Both the position numbers and the translations under genes were made by a program. A stretch of 64,000 bases of DNA from the NCBI GenBank assembly GCA_002839375.1, contig PGXY01000006.1:62001-126000 (forward strand), given 5' to 3'. Below the pieces are notes generated by a model. That model did not search any database. It had not been told where the DNA came from and was given only the letters and a program-made list of their open reading frames with translations. Of the stretch, positions 8,907-18,395 are shown one piece after another. This DNA is from Spirochaetae bacterium HGW-Spirochaetae-1. GTDB taxonomy: Bacteria > Spirochaetota > UBA4802 > UBA5550. Each line of letters opens with the position of its first letter. The first letter of the stretch is position 1.

Positions 8907-9718
8907 TATTTGCTCCCCAGTTTTTGAGATTTTTTTGTCGCCGCTTCTATGGCACTCATAACAGTGCCCGAGAAGCCCTTCTCCTCGAGAATATGCACCG
9001 CTTCTATCGTGGTGCCTCCCGGAGAAGTGACCTTATCCCTCAGTGCAATGGGATTTTCCCCCTGTGAAACCAGCATGGCGGCCGATCCATATACTGTTTG
9101 TGCCGCCAGCAAGAGGGCTTCATTTCTGGGGATACCCATTTTCACCGCACCATCGGCCATTGCCTGTATGAATGTAAAAACATAGGCAGGGCCGCTTCCC
9201 GATATTCCCGTTACAGCGTCCATAAGATGTTCCGGTAAAACAAGAACTTTCCCAATTTGTTCGAAAATCGTCTTAACCGTTTCAAGTTCCGATGTTTTTA
9301 CGCGGCTGTTAGGCGACAGAACGGTCATCGCCTCTTTGACCAACGCCGGGGTATTTGGCATTGCCCGTACAATTGCCGCATCCTGCCCCATAATCTTTTC
9401 CATGGAATCGATAGTCACGCCTGCCGCGATGGACACAATTATTTTTGAATCCGTCTCCGGTTTAATGGACCTGAGCACTTCAGGTATTATCCCGGGTTTA
9501 ACCGCCAGTATTATAATATGACATTTTTTCGCCAGCTGTGCCGCCGATGATTCCATCGTGATGGAGTAAGTCCCGGCCAGTGTTCGTGATTTATCATCAT
9601 CGGTATCAAAGACCAGGAGATCGGCGGTGTCTATAGTGCCGGCCAGCCCTGCGAGGATGGCGCCTCCCATGTTTCCGGCTCCGATGCAGCCGATTATTTT
9701 TCCTGCCGGTATCGTCAT
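8906..9718 (-). CDS. proC: Pyrroline-5-carboxylate reductase
   Basis: A 270-residue ProC: N-terminal NADP-binding Rossmann fold (IGCIGAGNMGGAIL) and the family signature near the end of the dimerisation domain (GSGPAYVFTFIQAMADGAV, then DKVTSPGGTTIEAV). It catalyses the last step of proline synthesis. It starts 2 bp after yggS; this pairing is widespread among bacteria. Confidence 0.96.
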   Translation of the reverse strand: MTIPAGKIIGCIGAGNMGGAILAGLAGTIDTADLLVFDTDDDKSRTLAGTYSITMESSAAQLAKKCHIIILAVKPGIIPEVLRSIKPETDSKIIVSIAAGVTIDSMEKIMGQDAAIVRAMPNTPALVKEAMTVLSPNSRVKTSELETVKTIFEQIGKVLVLPEHLMDAVTGISGSGPAYVFTFIQAMADGAVKMGIPRNEALLLAAQTVYGSAAMLVSQGENPIALRDKVTSPGGTTIEAVHILEEKGFSGTVMSAIEAATKKSQKLGSK

Positions 9719-9720
9719 CT

Positions 9721-10401
9721 TCAGGTCCTTTCTCCAAAAATCAGTCCGCCGATTCTCACAATTGTGGCCCCTTCTTCAACGGCTATTTCGAAATCGTGAG
9801 ACATTCCCATGGACAGTTCTTTCAGGGGTGTTCCTCCCTCTTTGTTTATCCGGTTCAACAGGTCCGCCGTCATCCTGAAACAACTGCGGATAATATCTCT
9901 GTCCTCGGTAAAGGGGGCCATTGTCATGAGGCCCAGGAGCTCAAGGTTTTTCAGCCCCCTTATTTTTTTGGCCAATTGAATCACATCGTCGGGATCTACG
10001 CCGCTCTTGGAATCCTCCTTCGATGTGTTTACCTGGATAAGAATTTTCTGGATTTTATTGATCTTCTCAGCTTCCCCGCTGACCTTTTCAGCGGTGCCGT
10101 ACTTATCTATGGAATGAATAACATCAAAGAAATTAACCGCTTCCTTCGCCTTATTTGATTGAAGATGACCAATCATATGAAAGGAGGCGTTTCCCCGCAG
10201 CCGGGGAATCTTATTCTTTGCTTCCTGAATTTTATTTTCACCGAATTCAGTTATTCCCGCGTTTAAAGCTTCCTGCATGATCTCGGGAGGAAAGGTCTTT
10301 GAAACAGCAATTATCCGTACTGAATCGGCTTCTCTCCCCGCTGAATCTGCTGCAGCTTTAACGCGCTCTCTGACCCGGTTATAGTTGTCAATTACAGCCA
10401 T
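9721..10401 (-). CDS. yggS: PLP homeostasis protein YggS (PLPBP family)
   Basis: A 226-residue alanine-racemase-like TIM barrel. The PLP-binding Lys lies in AVSKTFPPE (about residue 35), and the family segments FGENKIQEA, HMIGHLQSNK and LSMGMSHDFEIAVEEGATIVRIG are all present. It binds PLP and buffers its level rather than catalysing racemisation. It is the first gene of the operon with proC and the LysM/M23 peptidase. Confidence 0.95.
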   Translation of the reverse strand: MAVIDNYNRVRERVKAAADSAGREADSVRIIAVSKTFPPEIMQEALNAGITEFGENKIQEAKNKIPRLRGNASFHMIGHLQSNKAKEAVNFFDVIHSIDKYGTAEKVSGEAEKINKIQKILIQVNTSKEDSKSGVDPDDVIQLAKKIRGLKNLELLGLMTMAPFTEDRDIIRSCFRMTADLLNRINKEGGTPLKELSMGMSHDFEIAVEEGATIVRIGGLIFGERT

Positions 10402-10898
10402 TTTACCGTTTTATTGCGCTTCAAGCGCTTATGTATATTGGATAAAGAAATCCCTGACTTCCCTTTCCACTCTTGCGCGGCTTTATGGCCCATCCCTGAC
10501 TGCCACGGGGCACTTTGAGAAAAGAATATTTCAGTGTTTCCGGATATTCCCTCTCATGTCAAGAACAATATAGGAAAAGGAGTCTGGACGGACTGCTTTT
10601 TATATTCAGGAAACACATCTACATATATAAGTAAAGCACAATTTATCTTATGTCTCTTGATTATTTATTAAGGCCCCCATAAGAAAATTATTGAAAGAAT
10701 ATACTATGAATTGTATTTGACTTTACCCGGGATGCTGCAATGATAAAACAGCGTCGAATTATTCCTGCTTGACAACTAAAATGTGTTTGAGGCCATTTAA
10801 AGATGTCTGATGTTTTACTATGGAAATAATCAGTGTACCCATATAAAATGAAGGGTGCAGTAAAAATTAAATGATTAAAGAAGGGGTTAAATCAAAAA
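10402..10898. other. Divergent intergenic region, about 500 bp
   Basis: This gap lies between divergent yggS and the CDP-alcohol phosphotransferase gene and must hold promoters for both. I found no convincing ORF, RNA gene or strong hairpin. A TTGACA at 10769-10774 has no good -10 partner. The part from about 10600 is AT-rich. Confidence 0.4.
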
Positions 10899-11732
10899 AT
10901 GCAAGTTGATGACAGAATCTATCGGTCGCTGCTGCCTATTCTTATTATTAATGTCGCATTCATGACGGCTTTCCTGTACTATGCCGTGACTTTTAAAAAA
11001 AGGCCGAAAACACAGGAGGTTCTCTCCAGGCTGCACACAAGTTTTCTTGGCGTTTACTTCCGTGAGTTCTGGACCTGGCTGATCAGCCCTATTGTCAAAT
11101 CTCTAGCTTTCCTCCATTTCACTCCCAACATGGTGACGACTCTGTCTATTTTCATGTCCCTGTTTACGGGCTATATGATTGTTATAGGCAGACTGGATTG
11201 GGCAGGATGGCTTATCGTCCTGAGCGGCACCATGGACATGCTCGATGGACAACTGGCCCGTTTGACGGGACAGACGACCAGGTCAGGCGCTTTTTATGAT
11301 GCCTGTATGGACCGGTATAATGATGCCTTTGTGTATGCCGGCTTAGGTCTCTATTTTGTATGCAGAAATTTTAAGCTGGGAGACGCGTCTTTCACCGTGG
11401 ATTCGCTGGATTTTATGATGCTCATAGTATCAATTCTTCTCATTCTTGGTACTGAAGTCACCAGCTATTCCAAGGCGCGGGGCGAGGCCATGGGCTTTGA
11501 TACGAAAAAAGGACTGATGCAGCGTCCTGAGCGCGTAGCTTTTCTGAGTTTTTTCATAGTCCTGTATCCGTTTTTCAGGATACTCGCTGAGAATAACGGC
11601 CTTCATCCCGATATATCGCTCATCATCTCCGTTATTGTTATGACTGTTCTGGTTAATTTCACAGCCATTGTCCGCATTGTTGATCTTTTCAGGCAGATAA
11701 AAATAACCGATGTGGCCGCGAAAAATAAATAA
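10899..11732 (+). CDS. CDP-alcohol phosphatidyltransferase family protein
   Basis: A 277-residue membrane protein. The family signature D-G-x2-A-R-x8-G-x3-D-x3-D is complete (LDGQLAR … SGAFYDACMD, about residues 113-136). Several hydrophobic helices follow. Such enzymes join a CDP-activated lipid to an alcohol to make phospholipid head groups such as PI, PG or CL precursors; the acceptor cannot be told from sequence. GAAGGGG lies upstream of the ATG. Confidence 0.88.
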   Translation: MQVDDRIYRSLLPILIINVAFMTAFLYYAVTFKKRPKTQEVLSRLHTSFLGVYFREFWTWLISPIVKSLAFLHFTPNMVTTLSIFMSLFTGYMIVIGRLDWAGWLIVLSGTMDMLDGQLARLTGQTTRSGAFYDACMDRYNDAFVYAGLGLYFVCRNFKLGDASFTVDSLDFMMLIVSILLILGTEVTSYSKARGEAMGFDTKKGLMQRPERVAFLSFFIVLYPFFRILAENNGLHPDISLIISVIVMTVLVNFTAIVRIVDLFRQIKITDVAAKNK

Positions 11733-11798
11733 TTTGATGGTTGAACTACTAATACAAAAGCGCAGGCAGGTTGTGGATAGCTGCGGGGCTCCCAAAGC

Positions 11799-12215
11799 AT
11801 GAACAGTTCGTTGAGCCGGGATCAAAGCATATTGGGGTCTCACTATATTGCAGAATATCACGACTGCAACACCACTTTTCTCGATACCCGGGAGCACCTT
11901 GAAACAATTATGATGGAGGCGGCGGGCCTTTCCGGCGCCACCATCATACAGCCTTTTTTTCATTCCTTTTCTCCCCAGGGGGTGAGCGGCGTCATCGTCA
12001 TTGCCGAATCGCATTTTTCCATACACACATGGCCGGAATATGGGTATGCCGCCGTTGATCTTTTCAGCTGCGGCTTCTTTGATTTTACCAGGGCCTTCCG
12101 CCATATAAAGGAAGGCCTTGAGGCCGGGAATATGTCACTGTCCGTTGTTGAACGGGGATTGCTTCGGGGAGGAGCTACCGTTCCGGATCGCCTTGTACTG
12201 AGGGAGATAGTTTAG
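11799..12215 (+). CDS. speD: S-adenosylmethionine decarboxylase proenzyme
   Basis: A 138-residue class 1B SpeD/SpeH. The self-cleavage site is the conserved Glu-Ser at 70-71 (AESHFSIHTWPE), where Ser71 becomes the pyruvoyl group. A conserved Cys lies in DLFSCG. It makes decarboxylated SAM for spermidine synthesis. No spermidine synthase gene is in view. The 3' end overlaps a small minus-strand ORF. Confidence 0.93.
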   Translation: MNSSLSRDQSILGSHYIAEYHDCNTTFLDTREHLETIMMEAAGLSGATIIQPFFHSFSPQGVSGVIVIAESHFSIHTWPEYGYAAVDLFSCGFFDFTRAFRHIKEGLEAGNMSLSVVERGLLRGGATVPDRLVLREIV

Positions 12216-12363
12216 TCTTTTTTGACCTTTTCATGTTTAGGAACAACCTTGTGAGGAGAAGCAGAATAAGGACCGTCAGTGCCGTTATGAAATCGGCACT
12301 CTCCAGATTGGCACAGTGGGTACAGACGCCTGAACCGCTTATATTTTGCAGAATATGCCCCAT
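12175..12363 (-). CDS. Possible 62-residue membrane protein with CTHC motif
   Basis: The ORF has an AAGGA ribosome site seven bases before its ATG at 12363. It encodes a CxxC (CTHC) near residues 14-17, then one hydrophobic helix (about 26-43) and a basic tail. Its 3' end overlaps speD by about 40 bp on the opposite strand. Size, membrane helix and ribosome site favour a real gene, but there is no recognised family, so it may be spurious. Confidence 0.35.
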   Translation of the reverse strand: MGHILQNISGSGVCTHCANLESADFITALTVLILLLLTRLFLNMKRSKKTKLSPSVQGDPER

Positions 12364-12419
12364 GGATGTTTCCTTGTACAGGTGTTTATTTTAAGAGACC
12401 ATAATTAAAAGTATACCCG

Positions 12420-14306
12420 TTGACCCATATGTTTCTGAAAAAACAAAAAAAAACCAATCTGCAGCAACTGCTTCTGAGAATTTCCGTATTGCCTGCCATG
12501 GCCCTTCTTTTAATAATACTGGGGATCATTCTTACCGCCTTTGCACTTATAGAACAGAACATCGTTTCTGACATCCGTATGACCGGCAAGGAACTCTTTC
12601 ATGACACATCCAAGGCGCTGAAAAGGTCGGGAGAACTGGCTATCAGGGAAAAGGCCGGCGATATCGCGAAACAAATAGACCTTTTTATCCGGCTGCATAA
12701 GGGGGTCACGGTCGGATCGCTGCAGCGCAGCGGCGATTTTAACAAAATAGCCCTTCAACGTGTGGGAGATTCGGGGTACAGCAGCGTCATTGATATGAAA
12801 ACAGGAGTTATCGTGGTTCATCCCGACAGGGCTTCGGTAGGAATGAGCCTGAAAAATATTGCCATTGATTCCCCGCAGTTGCTCGATGCGGCCGGGAATA
12901 AAAAAGAAATCTACGGTTACTATAAATGGCGGGACTCCGATGGTGTCGTCCGGGATAAGTTTATGTACCTGGAGAGGGTAAAAACATGGACCTCCGATGG
13001 TGTGCAACTGGGAGTGATTGTGACCATTTATTTCAGTGAGTTCATAAAACCCATTGAACATATCGAGGAGAAAATCGAGGCGGAGATAGGACGGACGCTG
13101 GGGACGCTGGACAGGTATCTCGTAATCATCGTAAGTGTGGTACTGTTGACCCTTGCACTGGGAATCGTGGTGTCCTTCGTCCATTATTCAATAAAGGTCA
13201 AGGAGATTCAGCGGCCTATCGACGAGCTGCTTTTCGGGACCCATGAGCTCAGCCAGGGAAATCTTGATCACCGGATAAAAAAACTGGAGCCCGAGGAGTT
13301 CAATATCCTCGCCTCCTCTTTTAACGCCATGACCGATGAATTGAAACAGCACCGTGATTTTCTCGAAGACGAAGTCCAGCGGCGTACGGCCGTTATTGAG
13401 CTTTCCGAGCATAAATACCGCAACCTGGTGGAAAACACCAATGATATCGTCTTTTCGCTGAACGATCGATGGGAATTCATTACCGTGAACGGGGCGGTTA
13501 AAACCGAACTGGGATTTTCTCCCGAAGAAATCGTCGGGAAGCCCATAATCAATTATGTTCACATGCCCTCGGCCAAAAATGAAGAGATAGACCGGCTGCT
13601 CTTTCTGGAAAAGCTGGAATCCCTCCGCGGACGCCAGAAGATAGTCAATATTAAAACATTTTTCAAGCACAAGTTTTCCGAGGAACCACGGGAATTGCGC
13701 CTGAGATTTGAATACATTGATACGCCCTGGGGGAGTGAATTCCTGGGCAAGGCATCGAGCGTGGGCGAGGATTCACTGGCCGATTTTCTCCGTGATGAAA
13801 GCCAGACCTATGTCATCAACAATTACCTGATCAACGCCGAGAATATAAGCCAGAGGGTGACCAGAAACCTGGGCAGGTACATGGAGCGTCAGTCCGTTGT
13901 GAATATCAGGATAAGCATCAGGGAAATGATTCTCAATGCAATTGAACATGGGAACCTGGAGATAACCTTTGATGAAAAGAGCGATGCCCAGGTGAAGGGC
14001 GGATATATGAAATTCATCCGTGAGCGGCAGAAGGACCCGCGTCTCATGGACAGGAAGATCCGCATCGGGTATCACCTTTCACAGGAGGCGCTTAGCGTCA
14101 CAATCAGGGACGAGGGAAAGGGTTTTGATCATTTCACCATGCTGAAAAAACAGATGGATGATGTTTTTTCCGGCGTGGCAACCCATGGCCGGGGCATTAT
14201 GCTGGCGAAATCCGCTTTTGATACTATTACCTACAATGAAAGGGGGAATGAAGTGACACTGGTAAAAAATTTCCGGAAAGCCCCGGCCGGAAAGACATCC
14301 GCATAG
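12420..14306 (+). CDS. Cache-HAMP-PAS sensor with RsbW-like ATPase output
   Basis: About 628 residues. A membrane helix (about 20-45) is followed by an extracytoplasmic Cache domain (GYSSVIDMKTGVIVVHPD), a second helix near residue 240, HAMP, a coiled coil, and a PAS domain (YRNLVENTNDIVFSLND). The end is a GHKL ATPase of the anti-sigma serine kinase type (IREMILNAIEHGN, DEGKGFD, GRGIMLAKSAFD), with no His-phosphotransfer helix. This suggests output by binding or phosphorylating a STAS partner. The start is either TTG 12420 or ATG 12429; ATG is more likely. Confidence 0.85.
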   Translation: MTHMFLKKQKKTNLQQLLLRISVLPAMALLLIILGIILTAFALIEQNIVSDIRMTGKELFHDTSKALKRSGELAIREKAGDIAKQIDLFIRLHKGVTVGSLQRSGDFNKIALQRVGDSGYSSVIDMKTGVIVVHPDRASVGMSLKNIAIDSPQLLDAAGNKKEIYGYYKWRDSDGVVRDKFMYLERVKTWTSDGVQLGVIVTIYFSEFIKPIEHIEEKIEAEIGRTLGTLDRYLVIIVSVVLLTLALGIVVSFVHYSIKVKEIQRPIDELLFGTHELSQGNLDHRIKKLEPEEFNILASSFNAMTDELKQHRDFLEDEVQRRTAVIELSEHKYRNLVENTNDIVFSLNDRWEFITVNGAVKTELGFSPEEIVGKPIINYVHMPSAKNEEIDRLLFLEKLESLRGRQKIVNIKTFFKHKFSEEPRELRLRFEYIDTPWGSEFLGKASSVGEDSLADFLRDESQTYVINNYLINAENISQRVTRNLGRYMERQSVVNIRISIREMILNAIEHGNLEITFDEKSDAQVKGGYMKFIRERQKDPRLMDRKIRIGYHLSQEALSVTIRDEGKGFDHFTMLKKQMDDVFSGVATHGRGIMLAKSAFDTITYNERGNEVTLVKNFRKAPAGKTSA

Positions 14307-14321
14307 CCGGATTATCCGCCG

Positions 14322-15074
14322 CTATTTTTTTTTAAGCCTCAGCGCTCCTTCCGAAATGGTAACCACATCAACAAGTCCCTGCCGGGTAAACCGGTGCACC
14401 AGCCGTATGGTATCTTCCATCCTGCGTGGCGGGGTGATATATTTTCCCTGTCCGGGACCTATACGGTGGAAGCAGAGGACCAGCCAATAGCGATTTTTTA
14501 CAGCCTGGGAAATAAGTTCTTCCAGTTTTTCCCGTTCCGGCGATTCGATACAGCTGATCCTGTATGGATCGGTACTTCTGGAATTCAATGCGCCCCGGAA
14601 GCCCAGGGGATAGGTGGCTGCCGCCATGTAGTTTGTCCTGACATGGGAATCATAAAGGAAATTTGAAAGACCGTAGGGGTAGGCGAAAGTCCGGACTGCC
14701 ATGCCCCGCTGCCGCAGCAGTTCTTTGCTTTGCACCACCTGGTACTCATGATTTCCCGGTCCGGTGCAGGGCAGGTACGGGTGGGTCATGCTGTGCGAGC
14801 CGATCTCATGTCCCGACTCCTGCAGTGTTTGCAGGTCCGCCCATGTCATATAGGGTGCATGGTCAATCCTGCCGGCTATGCAGTAAATTGTCGCCTTCAT
14901 GTTCAATGAGCTTATGAGGCGGCAGGCCTCCACCTGCGAGGCAAAGGCATCGTCAAACCTGAAGGATACCATGGCCTTCTCGAAGGAGTCGTCCTTGCCC
15001 GCGCATGACCCGGGAAGCATGATCAGGATGAGCAGCAGGGCCGACAGGGATGTTTGCAGTGACTTTCCAGACAT
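14322..15074 (-). CDS. Polysaccharide deacetylase lipoprotein (NodB domain)
   Basis: A 250-residue protein with a signal peptide and lipobox (LPGSC), hence membrane-anchored outside the cytoplasm. The NodB motifs are visible: the metal/catalytic Asp pair (SFRFDDAF) and H-x3-H in GSHSMTHPYLP. Such enzymes remove acetyl groups from polysaccharides or peptidoglycan. It converges with the Cache sensor gene (15 bp apart). Confidence 0.88.
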   Translation of the reverse strand: MSGKSLQTSLSALLLILIMLPGSCAGKDDSFEKAMVSFRFDDAFASQVEACRLISSLNMKATIYCIAGRIDHAPYMTWADLQTLQESGHEIGSHSMTHPYLPCTGPGNHEYQVVQSKELLRQRGMAVRTFAYPYGLSNFLYDSHVRTNYMAAATYPLGFRGALNSRSTDPYRISCIESPEREKLEELISQAVKNRYWLVLCFHRIGPGQGKYITPPRRMEDTIRLVHRFTRQGLVDVVTISEGALRLKKK

Positions 15075-15261
15075 AGAAACAGGCTTTCCATGAGATGATC
15101 AGAATTTGGATACTTTGTTCCGTATGTCAAGGATTATGCCGTATCGCTCAACGAATATGGGAAAATAAGGAGCAAAGGGATGTAAAATTTGTTTACATAA
15201 AGCAGCAAGTGCATGAATGTTGTAAAAAATAAGAATTCCAATGATATAGAGGGGTAATACT

Positions 15262-15945
15262 ATGAATATCTTAATATTTGGTCCCAATGGCAGCGGAAAA
15301 GGAACACAGGGAGCTGTTGTTCAAAAGAAGTTTAAAATTACTCATATAGAGTCGGGAGTGATCTTCAGGGAAAATATCAAAGGCGGTACGGAATTGGGCA
15401 ACAAAGCCAAGGCATATATCGACCGCGGTGAGCTTGTTCCCGATGATATCACTATTCCCATGATTCTTGACAGGCTTCAGAAGGATGACTGCAAGTCAGG
15501 ATGGCTTCTCGACGGATTCCCCCGTAACCTGGAACAGGCGGAACAGTTGAAAATGGCCCTGGACAAGGCGAATATGAAACTGGATTTCGTCATTGAAATC
15601 CTGCTTGATCGTGAGATCGCCAAGAACAGGATAATGGGAAGAAGATTGTGCGCCGCGGATAACAATCATCCCAATAACATCTTCATTGATGCCATCAAAC
15701 CTGCGGAAAAAGACGGCGGGTTCGTATGCCGCGTATGTGGCGGTTCCCTGTCAGCGCGTTCCGATGACCAGGATGAAGTTGCCATCGGCAAGCGTCATGA
15801 TATTTACTATGATGCAAAAACCGGTACGCTGGCAGCAGTCAATTATTTCAAAAAGGTATCTAAGGATGCCGGAATTAAAGTGATTGAACTTGATGGGAAA
15901 CCCGGAGTCAAGGAAGTTGGCGACTCTCTCATGGCTCAACTGTAA
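15262..15945 (+). CDS. adk: Adenylate kinase with unusual LID
   Basis: A 227-residue nucleoside monophosphate kinase. The P-loop is GPNGSGKGT, followed by the AMP-binding segment (ESGVIFRENI), DGFPRN and R-x-R residues. The LID insertion carries CRVCGG but only one Cys (LCAAD) where zinc-binding kinases have a CxxC, so a classic four-Cys zinc site seems incomplete. It interconverts ATP, ADP and AMP. It stands alone and is followed by a terminator at 15978-16005. Confidence 0.9.
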   Translation: MNILIFGPNGSGKGTQGAVVQKKFKITHIESGVIFRENIKGGTELGNKAKAYIDRGELVPDDITIPMILDRLQKDDCKSGWLLDGFPRNLEQAEQLKMALDKANMKLDFVIEILLDREIAKNRIMGRRLCAADNNHPNNIFIDAIKPAEKDGGFVCRVCGGSLSARSDDQDEVAIGKRHDIYYDAKTGTLAAVNYFKKVSKDAGIKVIELDGKPGVKEVGDSLMAQL

Positions 15946-15977
15946 GAATTTATGAGCGGGCAGTAATTAAAGTAAGG

Positions 15978-16005
15978 AAGGCGGGACCATGAGGTGCCGC
16001 CTTTT
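15978..16005 (+). terminator. Terminator after adk
   Basis: AAGGCGG (15978-15984) pairs with CCGCCTT (15997-16003), and an inner ACC/GGT pair narrows the loop. The downstream stem leads into TTTT then GCTTT. Confidence 0.7.
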
Positions 16006-16107
16006 GCTTTCAGCCAGGCTTCGGTAACCACCGCAGCAATATTGTTGTGAATCTTTCCCGGGATAAAATTCTCCTCCGGGTTGGAGTTTTTTAATGGTTG
16101 AATAGGC

Positions 16108-16136
16108 TTGACACGGGGCGCTTGCTTAGATAAAGT
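16108..16136 (+). promoter_or_regulatory. Sigma-70-type promoter
   Basis: TTGACA (16108-16113), a 17-base spacer and TAAAGT (16131-16136) stand 34 bp upstream of the small membrane protein gene. Confidence 0.55.
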
Positions 16137-16169
16137 GACAGCAGAAGTTAATTATGTATAAAAAATATA

Positions 16170-16580
16170 ATGTATAAGAAAGTAAATGCCATGGAAAAAA
16201 AACTTAAAACAGCGTTTATACTAATGTGTCTTCCGGCAATTCTGAATCTGTCTTTAAGCGGGTATCTTCATTCGATTCCCGGGGGCACGCTGGATTTTCA
16301 GGGATACCTTCTTGGAACGATACTCAGTATATTGTTATCCTTTTTCTGGATATGGCAGGTAAAAAAAAGTATGGCCTCAAATCCCATGGTCATGCTGAAA
16401 GTGATTTTTTTCGGGTTTACGTTGAAACTGGCTGTACTGGGTCTCTTCGTCTATGGAGGATATCATGTAATCACTTTCAATAGGTCGTATTTTGCCGTGG
16501 CTTTTCTTCTCGGTATACTTTTCACGGTATTCATAGAACTCTGGCTCTATGTGTCTGTAATTCGTGAGAAAAGGGCATGA
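16170..16580 (+). CDS. Small four-helix membrane protein
   Basis: Up to 136 residues with four hydrophobic helices (about 12-32, 45-65, 73-95, 105-128 from the first ATG). Its size and helix pattern recall AtpI-like or other small four-helix proteins, but no diagnostic motif is present. Starts are possible at 16170 or at the in-frame ATG 16191; neither has a strong ribosome site. The gene has its own likely promoter and is followed by about 190 bp before the kinase-like gene. Confidence 0.75.
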   Translation: MYKKVNAMEKKLKTAFILMCLPAILNLSLSGYLHSIPGGTLDFQGYLLGTILSILLSFFWIWQVKKSMASNPMVMLKVIFFGFTLKLAVLGLFVYGGYHVITFNRSYFAVAFLLGILFTVFIELWLYVSVIREKRA

Positions 16581-16766
16581 TTCACTTCGGGGGCTGTTTT
16601 TTTGTTTTGCTTTTGATGTGATATGATGGTATACTGAAAAAAGAAAAAGAGCAATAGTAAAAATCGGAATTGTTCCTCATGGAGATCCCGTAAATTTTAC
16701 AGACTGTCCGTGGTGCCGTAATTTAATGCACAGGAGTTTATCTTACAAAAAAAAGGCTGATGATCT

Positions 16767-18377
16767 ATGCGAGATAAAAAATTGAAGGATCTTTCGAAGG
16801 AAGAACTAATTCATATTATTGAGAATCTTCAGCAGAAGTATGACATTGAGACAAAGGAACTTTTACCTCTTCAGATTGATTACCGGGCCCTGCTTGAGGC
16901 CACTTCGGATATCATCTTTGTAATTGATAAAAACGGTGAATTCGTTTTTGTCAATTCCGCCTGGAAATATTTCTATCCCTCCATGGGCGAGGGACCTATC
17001 ACGGGACATTATACCGACAACATACCCGATATCGAAAAAACTCGGGCCGCCATTGTATTCAATGATGTAATTTTCAAGGGTAAAACCATTGAGAATGAAC
17101 TGATGAAAAGCTTTGATGAGAAAGGCGAACCTATATATTTTATAGCCAGTTTCTCACCACTGAAAAACAGCGATGACGAAATAATGGGCCTTCTGGGGAT
17201 AATGAAGCACAACACGGAACGCCACCTGATAAAGAAAAAACTGAAAGCCAATACGAGAATCCTTGAAGAAAAAATTAAGGAACTGGTAGCGCAGCAGGAA
17301 GAACTGAAGTCGCTTCGCGACCTCAGCGAGGATATCATATTCAACGCCCCCATGGGAATTTTTCTCATGGATCCTTCGGGGATCATGCTCAGTGAAAATC
17401 CGGCTCTGAAAAAAATAATGGGTCACGGCAATGATTCAAGGATCGGTGTCAATCTTCTTGAGTATACCGGTTTTATCCAGAGCGGGCTGGATAAAGTTTT
17501 TGAACAGTGTCTCCGTGAAAAGAAAACGATTAAAAAAGACGATGCGCATTATATCCCCATTGCCGGTGACCGCGAGGTAATTATCGATGTCATCATGGAC
17601 CCTCTTTTCGATGAGAAGGGAAATGTAAAACGGGTCATCATAATGGTGGAGGATAAAACCGAACAATTTCGGGTTGAGAAAAGGGCAAAGCGCGCGGAAA
17701 AAATTTCATCCATTGGCAAGCTCTCTCAGGGTATTGCTCTTGAGCTCAGGGCCCCCATCGATAAAATGTACATGGACCATAATTTCATCATGAATAATAT
17801 GGAGCAGACGAGCCCGGCTTACGAATATGGAATATCCATAAAGGACCAGCTTCACCGTATTCGCAATCTCTCGGAGCAGCTTCTGGCGCTATCGGGCCCT
17901 GAAGAGGGAGAGAAAGAAGTCTGTGAAATAAACAAGGTACTCCTCAATCACCCCATTGATGTGCTCATAAGCAGGCTGAAGGAAAAGGGATTCACCGTGA
18001 ATCTGAACCTGCCTGAAATAAGCCCCACGGTAAAAGCAACCAGCGGGCAACTCAAGCAGGTTCTTTTTGATCTAATTGAAAATGCCGAAGAGGCCATGCC
18101 TGATAAGGGGACGATTACTGTTTCCGTTAAGGCGGAACCGACCAGGGAAGGCGAATTCGTAGTGATAACACTGGCGGACTCCGGTGTGGGCATACCTACG
18201 GATAAAATGCAGAAGATATTTGAACCATTCTTTACAACTAAGGGTGAAAATGCCACGGGGCTGGGGCTTATGATCGCTTCTAATGTCATTGAAAACCTGG
18301 GCGGGTGCATCGCGATTAAAAGCGCCCCTGGCCAGGGTACTACTTTTAAAATTGCGATCCCCATGTTGAAGACGTGA
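16767..18377 (+). CDS. PAS-PAS histidine-kinase-like protein lacking the H-box His
   Basis: A 536-residue soluble protein. It has an N-terminal coiled segment, a PAS domain (about 32-155), a coiled coil, a second PAS (about 190-300), a dimerisation helix pair and a GHKL ATPase (DLIENAEEAM, LADSGVGIP, EPFFTTKG, GLGLMIASNVIENLGG). In the H-box the usual GIAHE reads GIALE, so the phospho-acceptor His is Leu. ATP binding looks intact. It is the first gene of an operon with a MoxR ATPase (18 bp gap) and a VWA protein, so it may regulate those through a non-canonical route. Confidence 0.88.
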   Translation: MRDKKLKDLSKEELIHIIENLQQKYDIETKELLPLQIDYRALLEATSDIIFVIDKNGEFVFVNSAWKYFYPSMGEGPITGHYTDNIPDIEKTRAAIVFNDVIFKGKTIENELMKSFDEKGEPIYFIASFSPLKNSDDEIMGLLGIMKHNTERHLIKKKLKANTRILEEKIKELVAQQEELKSLRDLSEDIIFNAPMGIFLMDPSGIMLSENPALKKIMGHGNDSRIGVNLLEYTGFIQSGLDKVFEQCLREKKTIKKDDAHYIPIAGDREVIIDVIMDPLFDEKGNVKRVIIMVEDKTEQFRVEKRAKRAEKISSIGKLSQGIALELRAPIDKMYMDHNFIMNNMEQTSPAYEYGISIKDQLHRIRNLSEQLLALSGPEEGEKEVCEINKVLLNHPIDVLISRLKEKGFTVNLNLPEISPTVKATSGQLKQVLFDLIENAEEAMPDKGTITVSVKAEPTREGEFVVITLADSGVGIPTDKMQKIFEPFFTTKGENATGLGLMIASNVIENLGGCIAIKSAPGQGTTFKIAIPMLKT

Positions 18378-18395
18378 CGGGTAAGGTAGCGGAGT

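Noticed and set aside
15099-15287. 62-residue minus-strand ORF upstream of adk
   Set aside because: It overlaps the adk start and its promoter region, with no ribosome site or motif.
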